Origin: Batillaria attramentaria
Taxonomy: Eukaryota; Mollusca; Gastropoda; Batillariidae
NCBI GenBank assembly: GCA_018292915.2
Contig: JACVVK020000091.1
Location: 808,501-872,500 of the forward strand
Length of the DNA stretch: 64,000 nt
Reading direction: 5' to 3'
Shown here: piece by piece, positions 43,749-54,720 of the stretch
Position numbering within the stretch: position 1 is the stretch's first letter
How the letters are laid out: every line of letters starts with the position of its first letter
Notes under the pieces: generated by a model
The model's input: the letters and a program-made list of their open reading frames with translations, nothing else
Databases searched by the model: none
What the model was told of the DNA's origin: nothing
Made by a program: the position numbers and the translations under genes

Positions 43749-44151
43749 CGGGGCGGTCGGTGGTTTAGTGGTTAAGAGACCTGTCACCAATGCGAGAGGT
43801 CAGGGGTTCGAGTCCCACTCGGGGCAAAGAATTTTTCCTTCTCGTATGTGGCACCGTTCATTCGAGCCGATCGTCGGGGGTTCTCTACGGGTACTCCGGC
43901 TTCCTCCCCTCTGCTTTGGAAATGTTCAGCCCACCAAACTTGAAAAATAATGCAATTCTAAATTCCGAAATTTAAATAGCTGAGCTGACCCTTCGCACCA
44001 CGTGATTGTAATGTGTTATGTCCGGTGTGTGAGAGAATGCGTGTGATTCACGTGAGCGTGCGTGTTGGGTTCAGTTCGCGGCGCTTTGAGCCGATTCATG
44101 AATTGGGTAAAGCGCCTATATTATACTCATTATTATTATTATTATTATTAT
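43749..44151 (+). mobile_element. SINE family B, copy 2
   Basis: Nearly the same as 14631-15000: GGTTTAGTGGTTAAGAGACC, GGGGTTCGAGTCCCACTCGG, GTTCTCTACGGGTACTCCGG, then AAAGCGCCTATATTATACTC and an (ATT)n tail. It has an extra GTAATGTGTTATGTCC segment near 44007. Confidence 0.85.
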
Positions 44152-44374
44152 AGCTATTTATTCTGAGAAGCCGATACTGCTACTACCACCACCACCACTA
44201 CTACTACCACTGCAACTACTGCTGCTACTACTACTGCTACTACTGCTGCTTCTACTGCGACCACTACTACGGCTATTTCTTTTTTTAATTCTGAGCGCTC
44301 GAACACAGAGAAAAAAAAGAAAAAAGAAAATACACTAAGATTCATAATGACACATACAAAAGTTGAGTTGAAGG

Positions 44375-44612
44375 CCCAGGCAGAACTCTACACCTGTACA
44401 GAACCAAAAACAGTTTCGGGACGTGTTCAATTTCTTACTCTGGTCCTGCTGCATGGAATACCCTACCAAAACCCCTCAGACATTTCCTACACCGCCGCCA
44501 GTTAAATCTGATATTAAAACACACGTGTTCTTAAATTTGTCCTAAGACTGCAAGGCGCTAGAAGCTTGATCCCCAGGGATAGGCACCCTATCATCATCAT
44601 CATTATCATCAA
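44375..44612 (+). mobile_element. LINE 3' end fragment
   Basis: A plus-strand reading gives YSGPAAWNTLPKPLRHFLHR, a LINE tail. It is followed by CAAGGCGCTAGAAGCTTGAT and an (ATC)n tail at 44591-44610. It is short and truncated, lying just beyond the last visible exon of the repeat-protein gene. Confidence 0.65.
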
Positions 44613-44638
44613 AAATGAAGAAAACAGATGGCACTCAC

Positions 44639-47600
44639 CAGAAAGTACTTGAAGACATGATAGCGTGTCCATTCAGCATATCTGGGATAGTGGCCGTCAC
44701 AACCTTGACACAGAATTCTGCCCTTTTGCTGAGGGGAGGAAAGTTGGGCACCGCATATGGCACACCACCATGCAGGGGTAAGCGGCAGGTAACTCTCCCG
44801 CGTGTCTGGATTCAGGCGGTGAGCGTTGTTCGGATTCAGAGCGACGTTTCGTTGGTTGATCACTGGGACCATTCCCTCGTCCTGCCCAAGTACCAGGGGT
44901 ACGTTCTGTGGAACCGGATAGACGTTCCGTCCAGTCGGTCCCTGAGGCACAGCCTGCCCCTCAGGTACATCTTGCCGTCCTGGAGGAATGTTGTGTCCAT
45001 TTGGCCCCTGAGGTACATCCTGCGGTCCTGGAGGTACGTTGTGTCCATTTGGCCCCTGAGGTACATCCTGCGGTCCTGGAGGTACGTTGTGTCCATTTGG
45101 CCCCTGAGGTACATCCTGCCGTCCTGGAGGTACGTTGTGTCCATTTGGCCCCTGAGGTACAGCCTGCCGTCCTGGAGGTACGTTGTGACCATTTGGCCCC
45201 TGAGGTACATCCTGCCGTCCTGGAGGTACGTTGTGTCCATTTGGCCCCTGAGGTACAGCCTGCGGTCCTGGAGGTACGTTGTGTCCATCTGGCCCCTGAG
45301 GTACATCCTGCCGTCCTGGAGGTACTTTGTGACCATTTGGCTCCTGAGGTACATCCTGCCGTCCTGGAGGTACTTTGTGACCATTTGGTCCCTGAGGTAC
45401 ATCCTGCCGTCCTGGAGGTACTTTGTGACCATTTGGCCCTGAGGGTACACTATCCTGCCGTCCTGGAGGTACCTTGTGACCATTTTGTCCCTGAGGTACA
45501 TCCTGCCGTCCTGGAGGTACTTTGTGACCATTTGGCCCCTGAGGTACATCCTGCCGTCCTGGAGGTACTTTGTGACCATTTGGCCCCTGAGGTACATCCT
45601 GCCGTCCTGGAGGTACTTTGTGACCATTCGGCTCCTGAGGTACATCCTGCCGTCCTGGGGGTACTTTGTGATCATTTGACCCCTGAGGCACATCCTGCCT
45701 TCCTGGAGGTACGTTGTGTCCATTTTGTCCCTGAGGTACGTTCTGTCCATTCGTTCCCTGGAATACGTTCTGTCCTTTCGGTCTTGGAGGTACATCCTGC
45801 CGTACTCTAGGTACATTCTGTCGCCCTGGAGGTTCATTCTGCTGTGCAGGGGGTACGCTGTATCCATTTGTCCCCTGCGGTACATTCTGTCCATTTGACC
45901 CCTGAGGTACATCCAGTCCATTTGGTCCCTGCGGTGCATTCTGCCCGTTTGGTCCCTGAGGTGCATTCTGTCCGTTTGGTCCATTGGGTACATTCTGTCC
46001 ATTTGGTCCCTGATGTACATTCGGTTCGTTTGGTCCATTCTGTCCATTTGGCCCCTGAAGTACATTCTGTCCGTTTGGTCCCTGAGGTACATTCTGTCCA
46101 TTTTGACCTCCTGAGGTACATTCTGTCCATTTGACCCATGAGGTACACTCTGACCGTTTGGTCCCTGAGGTACATTCTGTCCATTTGACCCCTGAAGTAC
46201 ATTCTGTGCATCTGGTCCCTGAGGTACATTCTGTCCATTCGGTCCCTGAGGTACACTCGGTTCGTTTGGTTCATTCTGTCCATTTGGCCTCTGAGGTACA
46301 TTCTGTCCGTTTGGTCCCTGAGGTACATTCTGCCCGTTTGGTCCCTGAGGTGCATTCTGTCCGTTTGGTCCATTGGGTACATTCTGTCCATTTGGTCCCT
46401 GATGTACATTCGGTTCGTTTGGTCCATTCTGTCCATTTGGCCCCTGAGGTACATTCTGTCCGTTTGGTCCCTGAGGTACATTCTGTCCATTTGACTCCTG
46501 AGGTACATTCTGTCCATTTGACCCATGAGGTACACTCTGACCGTTTGGTCCCTGAGGTACACTCTGTCCATTTGACCCCTGAAGTACATTCTGTGCATCT
46601 GGTCCCTGAGGTACATTCTGTCCATTCGGTCCCTGAGGTACACTCGGTTCGTTTGGTCCATTCTGTCCATTTGGCCTCTGAGGTACATTCTGTCCGTTTG
46701 GTCTCTGAGGTACATTCTGTCCATTTGACTCCTGAGGTACATTCTGTCCATTTGACCCATGAGGTACACTCTGTCCGTTTGGTCCCTGAGGTACATTCTG
46801 TCCATTTGACCCCTGAAGTGCATTCTGTGCATCTGGTCCCTGAGGTACATTCTGTCCATTTGGTCCCTGAGGTACGCTCTGTCCGTTTGGTTCCTGAGGT
46901 GCATTCTGTGCATTTGGTCTTGGGAGTACATTCTGCCCATTTGGTTCCTGAGGTAGTTTGTGTCCAAGTCCCTGATGTATATTCTGGCCATTCGGTCGCT
47001 GAGGTAGGTTGCGTCCATGAAGTGCCTGATGTACATTCTGTCCATTTGGTCCCAGAGGTACATTTTGACCATTCAATAATGGAGGTGGGTAACGTTGAGT
47101 TTCGTTGATGTTTGGTCCTGGGAGTACATTCTGTCCATTTGGCCCCTGAGGTACATTCTGTCCATTTGGTCCTGGAAGTACATTTTGTCCATTTGGTTCC
47201 TGAGGTACATTCTGTCCATTTGGTCCTGGAAGTACATTCTGTCCATTCGGTCCCTGAGGTATATTCTGTCCATTCGGTCCCTGATGTACATTATGTCCAT
47301 TTGGTCCCTGAGGTATATCCTGTCCATTCGGTCCCTGATCTACATTCTGTCCATTCGGTCCCTGATGCACATTCTGTCCATTTGGTCCCTGAGGTAGGTT
47401 GCGTCCATTCAGTCCCTGAATTACATTCTGTCCATATGGTCTCAGAGGTACATTGTGACCATTTAGTAACGGAGGTGGGTAACGTTGAGTTTCATTGATA
47501 TTTGGTCTTGGGAATACATTCTGTCCATTTGGTCCCTGAAGTACATTCTGTCCATATGGTCCCAGAGGTACATTGTAACCATTTAGAAACGGAGGTGAGT

Positions 47601-49982
47601 AACGTTGAATTCCGTCGATATTCTGCAGTAGCAGATGCTGCCGGAAGGTAACAGTAGCTTGCTGAGGTAGGTTGCATCCATTAAGTCCCTGAGGTACATT
47701 CTGTCCATATGGTCCCAGAGGTACACTGTGACCATTTAGTAACGGAGGTGGAAAATATTGAGTTCCGTTGATATTCTGCAGCGGCAAATGCTGCCGGAAG
47801 GCTACCATATTGCTTGCAACATGTGTACTGGAAATCATCTGCAACTGTGAGGAGTTCAGAAGCTGCGGCATATTTTGAACGTTATATGCGTGTCTGACGG
47901 GAACAGAGCCTAGTGGGCTAGCGACATAAAGTACTGGTTGGACATACGCCGGACCGTGGCCGTTGGAACTATAGTGGCCAAAGCTGCCAGGAGGAAATGT
48001 CGCCGTTGCCTGGTTTAGATTTCTGGCGTAGGAGTGAGAGGGTGGAGGAACACTTTGTCCATGTTGGTGTGGTTCCAACGAATCGTTGTATTGATAGTTT
48101 GATGCGCCCTGAAAATTCTCCTGCTGATTACTCGAGTTTGCTTGGCGCACTTCATTCGGTTTCAGCCGGGTCGGGTCGGTACACTGTGGAGAATCTTCAG
48201 AATTAGGTAACTGCTGGATAATGAACTCTGCTTCGTCCAATACCTCCTGAACGATTGAGGCGAAGAAAGGGGCTACGGCCGCAGCTGCAAGCTGCTTTAG
48301 AGGTCTTGGCTTATTGGAGGGCGTGGCGGGTCTGTCTGCACGTGGTTTATCGGAGGGCCTGGCGGGCCTGTCTGCAGCAGCTGCTTCTGGGAAGCCTCGG
48401 GAAAGGGTCGCACCTGGCTGTCCCGAGGCAGACACATTGCCACGTGGTTTATCGGAGGGCGTGGCGGGCTTGCCTGCACGTGGTTTATTGGAGGGCGTGG
48501 CGGGTCTGTCTGCACGTGCTTTATCGGAGGGCCTGTCGGCACGTGGTTTACTGGAGGGCGTGGCGGGCCTGTCTGCACTTGGCTTATCGGAGAGCGTGGC
48601 GGGCCTGTCTGCGCGTGGTTTATCGGAGGGCCTGTCGGCACGTGGTTTATCGGAGAGCGTGGAGGGCCTGTCTGCACGTGGTTTATCGGAGGGCCTGTCG
48701 ACACGTGATTTATCGGAGGGCGTGGCGGGCCTGTCTGCACGTGGTTTATCGGAGGGCCTGTCGGCACGTGGTTTACTGGAGGGCGTGGCGGGCCTGTCTG
48801 CACTTGGTTTATCGGAGAGCGTGGAGGGCCTGTCTGCACTTGGTTTATCGGAGGGCGTGGCGGGCCTGTCTGCACGTGGTTTATCAGAGGGCCTGTCGGG
48901 ACTTGGTTTATTGGAGGGCGTGGCGGGCCTGTCTGCAGCAGCTGCTTCTGCGAAGCCTCGGGAAAGAGTTGCACCTGGCTGTTCTGAAGAAGACACACTG
49001 CCACGTGGTTTATCGGAGGGCGTGGAGGTCTTGTCTGCACGTGATTTACTGGAGGGCGTGGCGGGCCTGGCTGCAGCAGCTGCTACTGGACAGCCTCGGG
49101 AAAGGGTTGCACCTGGCTGTCTTGAGGCAGACACGCTGCCACGTGGTTTATCGGAGGGCGTGGCGGGCCTGTCTGCACGTGGTTTATCGGAGGGCCTGTC
49201 GGTAGGTGGTTTACTGGAAGGCGTGGCGAGCCTGTCTGCAGCAGCTGCTTCTGGGAAGCCTCGGGAAAGGGTTGCACCTGGCTGTTCTGAGGCAGACACA
49301 CTGCCACGTGGTTTATCGGAGGGCGTGGCGGGCTTGCCTGCACGTGATTTATTGGAAGGCGTGGCGGGCGTGTCTGCACGTGCTTTATCGGAGAGCCTGT
49401 CGGCAGATGGTTTATTGGAGGGCGTGGCGGGCCTGTCTGCAGCAGCTGCAACTGGAAAGCCTCGGGAGAGGGGTTGCACACTGGGCTGTCTTGAGGGCAG
49501 AACACGCAGCCACATGGTTTATTTGAGTGCGTGGCGGGCCTGTCTGCACGTGGTTTATCGGAGGGCGTGGCGGGCCTGTCTGCAAGTGGTTTCATGGAGG
49601 GCGTGGCGGACCTGTCTGCAGCAGCTGCTTCTGGGAAGCCTCGGGAAAGGGTTGCACCTGGCTGTCCTAAGGCAGACACGCTGCCACGTGGTTTATTGGA
49701 GGGCGTGGCGGATCTGTCTGCACGTGGTTTATTGGCGGGCGTTACGGACCTGTCTGCAGCAGCTGCTGTTGGGACGCCTCGGGAAGGGGTCGCACCTAGC
49801 TGTCCTGCGGCACACACACTGCCGCGTGTTTGTTCAGTTTTCGCAGTGGAAGGTGCAAGCCCAGGTGTTCCGCTTGTGTCTTTGTCGGCGTCTACTTCTG
49901 GCAAGCGAGGAGAAAATAATAATAATAATAATGAATACAGTTTATATAGCGCCTATCTGTTTTCTACGAAACACTCTTTGCG

Positions 49983-50042
<60 letters not shown>

Positions 50043-52540
50043 GCCAATGAAACAGTGGTCGGTCTACAGCTCGAAAGCTTGCCTAAAGAGGTAGGTCTTC
50101 AAATGGGCCTTAAATTGAGTCAGCGTGGGAAGATCCCTAATGGTGACAGGTAAAGCGTTCCAGACAGAGGGGGCGGCGTAAGAAAATGAACGTTCGCCAG
50201 CTGACTTCAGAGTTGTTCTTGGAACCTTTAACAGTTTTTCTGATGATGAACGGAGAGAAGGGTTAGCGGGGAGTTTACCTGGCTGTCCTGAAGCAGGCGC
50301 CCTGCCGCTGGATTGGAGGGACACAGTGCCACGTGCTTCGTCACGTTTTGCGGTGGAAGCTACACCCGCCGGTGTCCCGTTGATGCCTTTTTTGCCAAAA
50401 GACGGTGGCACTTCTCGACACATACGGGTAGGGCTGCCTCTCTTAAGTATGGTATCCCTCACCACACAACCATCCTGGGCTGTACCGCTTTTCCCAGCGT
50501 CAGATTTCTGTGGTTGTATAGGTTGTGTACGCCCGCAATCTCGTCTGGAAACTTCAGCCAGACCACTCTCATCGCCAACGGCCCGTGTCGTCAAAGAATT
50601 ACTCCTTGGTCGTTTCGGGTTTGGACAACCTCCAGAGTCAACTCTTTGGCGCTTAACTGCTCTACCAATTGGTCGAACTTCAATATGAAACTGGAAAATT
50701 TTCACGCCGTTATTGTTGCTGTAGGGGACTTGCACGGAATTTTCCAAGCGCGTGTTAGTGGCCAGTACAGTGCTGGGATCTGTGTCCAGGTCAGACGTTT
50801 CAGTAGCTGGCTCCTCCTCTTCCACAGTACCTTCGTCAATCTTCTTATTTGGAGCCTTCGAATACAACACATAGCGAAATTGTTTTGAGTATGAGACAGG
50901 TTTGTAATTGTGATGAGACCGCATAAAAAGGGACCCCGAAATCACATAGCCACTTTCATGAAAACAGCAAAAACCCAATGCGGAGTCAATTTTCTCGATT
51001 TTAAGATTTCTTTTGGTTTAAACAGGTTTGCATCATTGTAAATGGGGTGGGTGGGTGGGTGGGTGTTTGAGAGTTTAACGTTCTTTTCCACCACATAAGG
51101 GTGATACCAAAGACGGGGCAACGAGAAAAAAGGCCAGCACAAATATTTGGCCCCAGCCGGCGGGATTCGAACTCACGACCTGAGCATTGATAATCCAACG
51201 GCCACCCCGGCTCCCCCATTGTAAGTGGTACAAGTAGACAATTAGTGAGCATAAACAAGCACCGCTTATGATAATGCTCAAGGGGGGGGGGGGGGTGTTT
51301 GGGGGATTAACGTCCTTTTCCACCACATAGGGTGATATCAAAGACGGGGCAACAATGAAAAAGCCAGCACAAATGTTTGGCCCCAGCCGGGATCGAACTC
51401 ACGACCCGAGCATTAGAAGTCCAACGCTCTACCATTCGACCACCCCGGCTCCCCCCCCCCCCCCCCCCAGGAGGGGGGGGGGGGGAAAGTACATATTGAC
51501 AGTATTGCAATGGCAGGCTTAATTGCTCAGTAATTATGATAAATCAAAACTGCAGAAGAGAGAGCCCCAAACGAGATGCCTGTAAGTCACTTCTATAGAT
51601 AAGAGTTGAATCGCCAGAATATATCACTGACATCTAAACGTGTATAACAGTGACCTGTTTACCCCCAGTCTTGCTGAATCAATCCGGAATATTCCGGGCT
51701 CAGCACTGCCAGGGTTGACATTATTTTTCTTTACACCACTCGCCAGTGTAAACTTTCAGTGAGTTAACCACGAGACGGGAGTGCATTACGTCCGAAAATA
51801 CTAATGAAACAGAGAGCGAAAGTGTGAGTTGTGACTATTCATAACCCACTCAGTGGTTCACGAGTTCACCAAAACACACAGTCCAGTTACGTCATCAGTC
51901 AAAGACGCGCAGAAAGTGCGTCATTCCAAACATTTGGAACTCATACGTCACGGCCGGTACATAGTTATTTTGATCACTTTTGGGGGGAGGGGGGATTTTA
52001 TATTGTTTGGATCACGTAAAAATGATCGCACAGAAAATTCTCTGCGAAGTATTTGCAAGTGCACTTTTGAATGTCAGTACATGAGCCATGCTTTGAATGA
52101 TATTCTTCTTAACATCAAGCACTTTCAACTCCCCTACGCATCATTTCCTCACAAGTCAGTGCGCAGAATTTTGAGGGGGTGGGGGGGTACACAAGTCACT
52201 AGTCACCCTACCAGAAAATAAAATGTCGCAGAAAATGTATGCGACTAGAGCAGTAGAGGTAAGAGTCTGAATGCTCGTAGTATAAACAGCTTACATGATT
52301 AGTTCTCGTGGTTTACCACGAAAGAAACCACTCAAAGTTTCAATTTTTTGCCGTGGCTACCTCGCCGGAGGTTCGTAAGCTCTATTTTTTAGCAAACATG
52401 CAGGTCTAATCAAAGCTTACCTGTGCAGCCTCATCCGAGCTTTCAGAGATGGACTCCTCCGTTTTCCTGTTCTTGTTGTAAAACCGCTTTTTGGTCTTCT
52501 TCTTCTTCTTTCCCAAAGGATTGCTCCTCGGTTTTGGCAT
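44639..52540 (-). CDS. Very large repeat-built nuclear-type protein (3 exons seen, 3' end open)
   Basis: Exon 1 is 52421-52540 (ATG at 52538-52540), exon 2 about 50279-50855, exon 3 44639-49897; a GTGAGT donor at 44638 implies at least one more exon. Phases agree at both introns. Exon 1 encodes 40 residues with KKKKKTKKRFYNKNRK. Exon 2 has an acidic stretch and a bipartite nuclear signal KRQRVDSGGCPNPKRPR. Exon 3 encodes about 1,750 residues: 12-residue ADRPATPSDKPR-type repeats with GATLSRGFPEAAAADRP blocks (49900-48300), a unique linker about 180 residues long (48300-47750), nonapeptide GPNGQNVPQ repeats (47750-45700), 16-residue GPNGHNVPPGRQDVPQ repeats (45720-44940), then a zinc-ribbon-like end WWCAICGAQ...ILCQGCDGHYPRYAEW. 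Two shifts relative to the repeat frame occur near 49490 and 46110. A nuclear location is inferred; function is unknown. Confidence 0.6.
44940..45720 (-). repeat. 48-bp coding tandem repeat
   Basis: About 16 copies of a 48-bp unit, read on the minus strand as GPNGHNVPPGRQDVPQ with K/N, D/A and R/P variants. Neighbouring units are nearly identical, suggesting ongoing homogenisation. Confidence 0.9.
45721..47760 (-). repeat. 27-bp coding tandem repeat with higher-order units
   Basis: Roughly 70 copies of a 27-bp unit encoding GPNGQNVPQ. Higher-order duplications exist: the block at 46140-46270 recurs at about 46528-46656 (388-bp offset), and PPPLLNGHNVPLGPYGQNV blocks recur at about 47060, 47460, 47570 and 47740. 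Because 27 is divisible by three, all frames stay open, which produces long false frames on both strands. Confidence 0.9.
48300..49895 (-). repeat. 36-bp coding tandem repeat with GC-rich blocks
   Basis: Units of 36 bp encode ADRPATPSDKPR with variants (ADRPSDKPR is a 27-bp form). A longer GSVSASGQPGATLSRGFP-EAAA block punctuates them about seven times. The opposite strand is also open throughout. Confidence 0.9.
49912..50275 (-). mobile_element. LINE 3' end forming most of an intron
   Basis: The minus strand reads RSSSEKLLKVPRTTLKSAGE, then RSFSYAAPSVWNALPVTIRD and QFKAHLKTYLFRQAFEL with a stop at 50061-50063. A 3' part follows with (GT)n at 49985-50038, GGCGCTATATAAACTGTATT and an (ATT)n tail. 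AGCGAGGAG (about 49904) and AGCGGGGAG (about 50265) may be its target duplication. It lies within the 381-bp intron 49898-50278 of the repeat-protein gene. Confidence 0.75.
51046..51216 (-). mobile_element. SINE family A with target duplication
   Basis: A minus-strand copy flanked by CATTGTAAATGG (51034-51045) and CATTGTAAGTGG (51217-51228). It has lost part of the A-box region (CCAACGGCCACC). Confidence 0.85.
51282..51455 (-). mobile_element. SINE family A, 65 bp from the previous copy
   Basis: A second minus-strand copy in the same orientation, with poly-G at its left and poly-C at its right junction. Both copies lie in intron 1 of the repeat-protein gene. Confidence 0.8.
51456..52420. other. 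Rest of intron 1 of the repeat-protein gene
   Basis: A poly-C/poly-G junction at 51451-51485 is followed by unique sequence. Frames at 51831-52221 on the plus strand show no recognised protein. No exon is supported. Confidence 0.4.
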
Positions 52541-52574
52541 GGTCGCTGGTAAGCTTGGGAAAGATAAAGAGAGT

Positions 52575-53020
52575 TTGGTAAATCAGCGATTTTCGGCGAT
52601 GACTTTCAATGGAGCCACTTCCGTATACCTATCAAAGAGGACAAGTTGATCCTGGCCTGGTGACCTAATTTATTTCAAGACAGTCAGGGGTCTCAGTTGC
52701 TCCTCTTTTTTTCTTTTCTTTTTTTTTCGGCGAAAGTGAAACAAGCCAAAATCGACATTTACACTGCTTTTGTTGTTGTAAGTCCTTAACCTTATAAGTC
52801 CTTTTGAAAGAATGTAACAATTCCAAAATAATACTTTGACGTCATTGTTTCTTGTTGTCTCATGAAGGACTTAGGAGCACACGTCAAGTACTGACCGACT
52901 TTCATGAAATAAATTAGGTCACTAGGCCAGGGTCAACGTTTCCTCTTTGACAGGTGTACGAAAGTTGCTCTATATAAAGTTAGCGCTGAAAATCGCTGGC
53001 AACTGAATTACCAAAAGCAC
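52575..53020. mobile_element. Foldback element with about 130-bp diverged arms
   Basis: The left arm (about 52575-52705) and the reversed right arm (about 52865-53020) share TTGGTAAnTCAG, CAGCGATTTTC, TCAAAGAGGA, TTGAnCCTGGCCT, GTGACCTAATTTATTTCA and TGCTCCT. The spacer is about 160 bp. It sits some 40 bp upstream of the repeat-protein start codon. Confidence 0.7.
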
Positions 53021-53507
53021 TTCAAAAGCGACTGAGCCGACAGCAAAATAGACAAAGTCCCCCCCCAACTGCACGTCGAATGTGGTTAGATCTGTCACTG
53101 CTTCAGGTCTGTTGGTCACACAACAATCAGTAAGCACGACTCACTGGCTTCTGATGCTCGTGCGAAAAGGGTTTCACGTAGCCTGCGCTTTGAGAGCAGG
53201 AGTAAGGAAAGACAACTCAAACTTGGGTCATAAAGGGTTGCGTCCCTCAGACAATTTGATTACCGAATACAAGTTACCGCCGGTCCGTTTCCTTCTGCTG
53301 GCTGACGTACAGTTTGTGCAAGGTACGCCAAGCTGGGTTTGATTATAAAATGAACGTATCTGCAACATGTATTTGCCCAGGTGCGTTGGTCGTGCGCCGT
53401 TTGACAATCGAGTATACTTACCGCTACTGTGTTTTACAATGCGGCGTGAACGCAAACATGTTGCGATGAAAACTACTTATAAATAATTTTCTTTCACCAG
53501 CTGCATT

Positions 53508-53509
<2 letters not shown>

Positions 53510-53561
<52 letters not shown>

Positions 53562-53687
53562 GCACGCACGCACGCACGCACACACGCGCGCGCCTGGAAT
53601 TTAGTCAGCAAAATAATTGTGACTCGACTTTCCCATTTCCCAGTAACCTCGTCCTCGTCGTATTACAAATGACGCTGAAACGCAAAG

Positions 53688-53735
<48 letters not shown>

Positions 53736-53860
53736 GCACGCACGCACGCACACACGCGCGCGCGCGGCTGGGATTTAGTCAGCAAAATAATTGTGGCTCG
53801 ACTTTCCCATTTCCCAGTAACCTCGTCCTCGTCGTATTACAAATGACGCTGAAACGCAAA

Positions 53861-53923
<63 letters not shown>

Positions 53924-53930
53924 AATCAGG
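53510..53930. repeat. Tandem duplication of (CA)n plus unique spacer, about 176 bp
   Basis: A unit of (CA)n, (CGCA)n, CGCGCG and the unique segment starting GGATTTAGTCAGCAAAATAA and ending GACGCTGAAACGCAAA appears twice, followed by a third (CA)n. The unique parts differ at very few positions. Confidence 0.85.
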
Positions 53931-54380
53931 CTGTATTTTCCATTTGAGTATTTATTGATATTCTTGCAGTATAATACCAACATCCTTTGCACAAAATTTA
54001 AAATGAGCATCAGTTAAGACACGCACACAAGGTTGCTAAAACAATCTCGTTTCTCATTCCCTGCACCAATCCAGCAGCGTGTAGGAACAAATTAACTCAA
54101 TTTATCCCATGAACACAGAAGTGGGTGCCCCCCCCCCTCCACTACCCTAACATCCCTTTAGGGAAATTGGGTTACTTCCCCTGGGAGGAAATGAGTCGCC
54201 GCAACAGCAGCGCCATCGACCTACATTTATTTCAAGACCCATCTTGTGATGAATCTAAGCTGACAAATGGTTCTGCACTCTTTTGGTGGCTTCTTAGGTC
54301 GCACCACAGATTTTAGTCTGTATATACAACCTGCATAGTGACACCATCTCATAGGCAGGCACTGAAGGCTTCACGGAGCG

Positions 54381-54625
54381 CAAATAAACTAGTGTCCAAA
54401 AGAGACGATACCAAGGGTTGGCAAGGACATACAATAAAGCAGAACAATACAGAAATTTCAGACTGGTATATTTCATTAGCAAATGTTCCCGGTATTCCCG
54501 AGCGCAGACGCTGTATTTGGGACGTGGGATACGTAAACCTATGTTTTTAGGCCTCGGGGATCACTTTGCACAAAAACATCCTGACGACAGTTTGGTATCG
54601 TTTCTTTTGGACACTAGTTTATTTG
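54381..54625. repeat. Inverted repeat, 33-bp arms
   Basis: CAAATAAACTAGTGTCCAAA to about 54413 is repeated in inverse at 54593-54625 (TTTGGACACTAGTTTATTTG end) with one mismatch. About 180 bp lies between. It may be an eroded MITE. Confidence 0.6.
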
Positions 54626-54720
54626 AGGGAGTGAGTTTTTATTGCTTAAAGCCACGCAAGCCACCAAGGCTAATTCTCGGCTGAGCGCAAATATCTGAGG
54701 AGTCAGCCAGTACGTATGTT

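Noticed and set aside
44940..45720. CRISPR-like regularly spaced repeats
   Set aside because: Units are contiguous coding repeats with no unique spacers, in eukaryotic DNA.
45834..47072. 412-codon minus-strand frame rich in DRMYLRDQ
   Set aside because: Off-frame reading of the GPNGQNVPQ array. The sense frame continues into the unique linker, and after the shift into the C-terminal module.
46131..47108. Long plus-strand frame rich in EVHSVHLVP
   Set aside because: Shadow of the 27-bp coding repeat on the opposite strand, with no independent gene signals.
48314..50050. 578-codon plus-strand frame rich in GLSARGLSEGVAGL
   Set aside because: It is the mirror of the minus-strand coding repeats, which keep all frames open. 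The minus strand has the splice sites, nuclear signals and zinc-ribbon end.
50064..50275. LINE tail read as the C-terminus of the repeat protein
   Set aside because: The frame runs on into the LINE only because the intron is unspliced there. A phase-matched donor and acceptor remove it.
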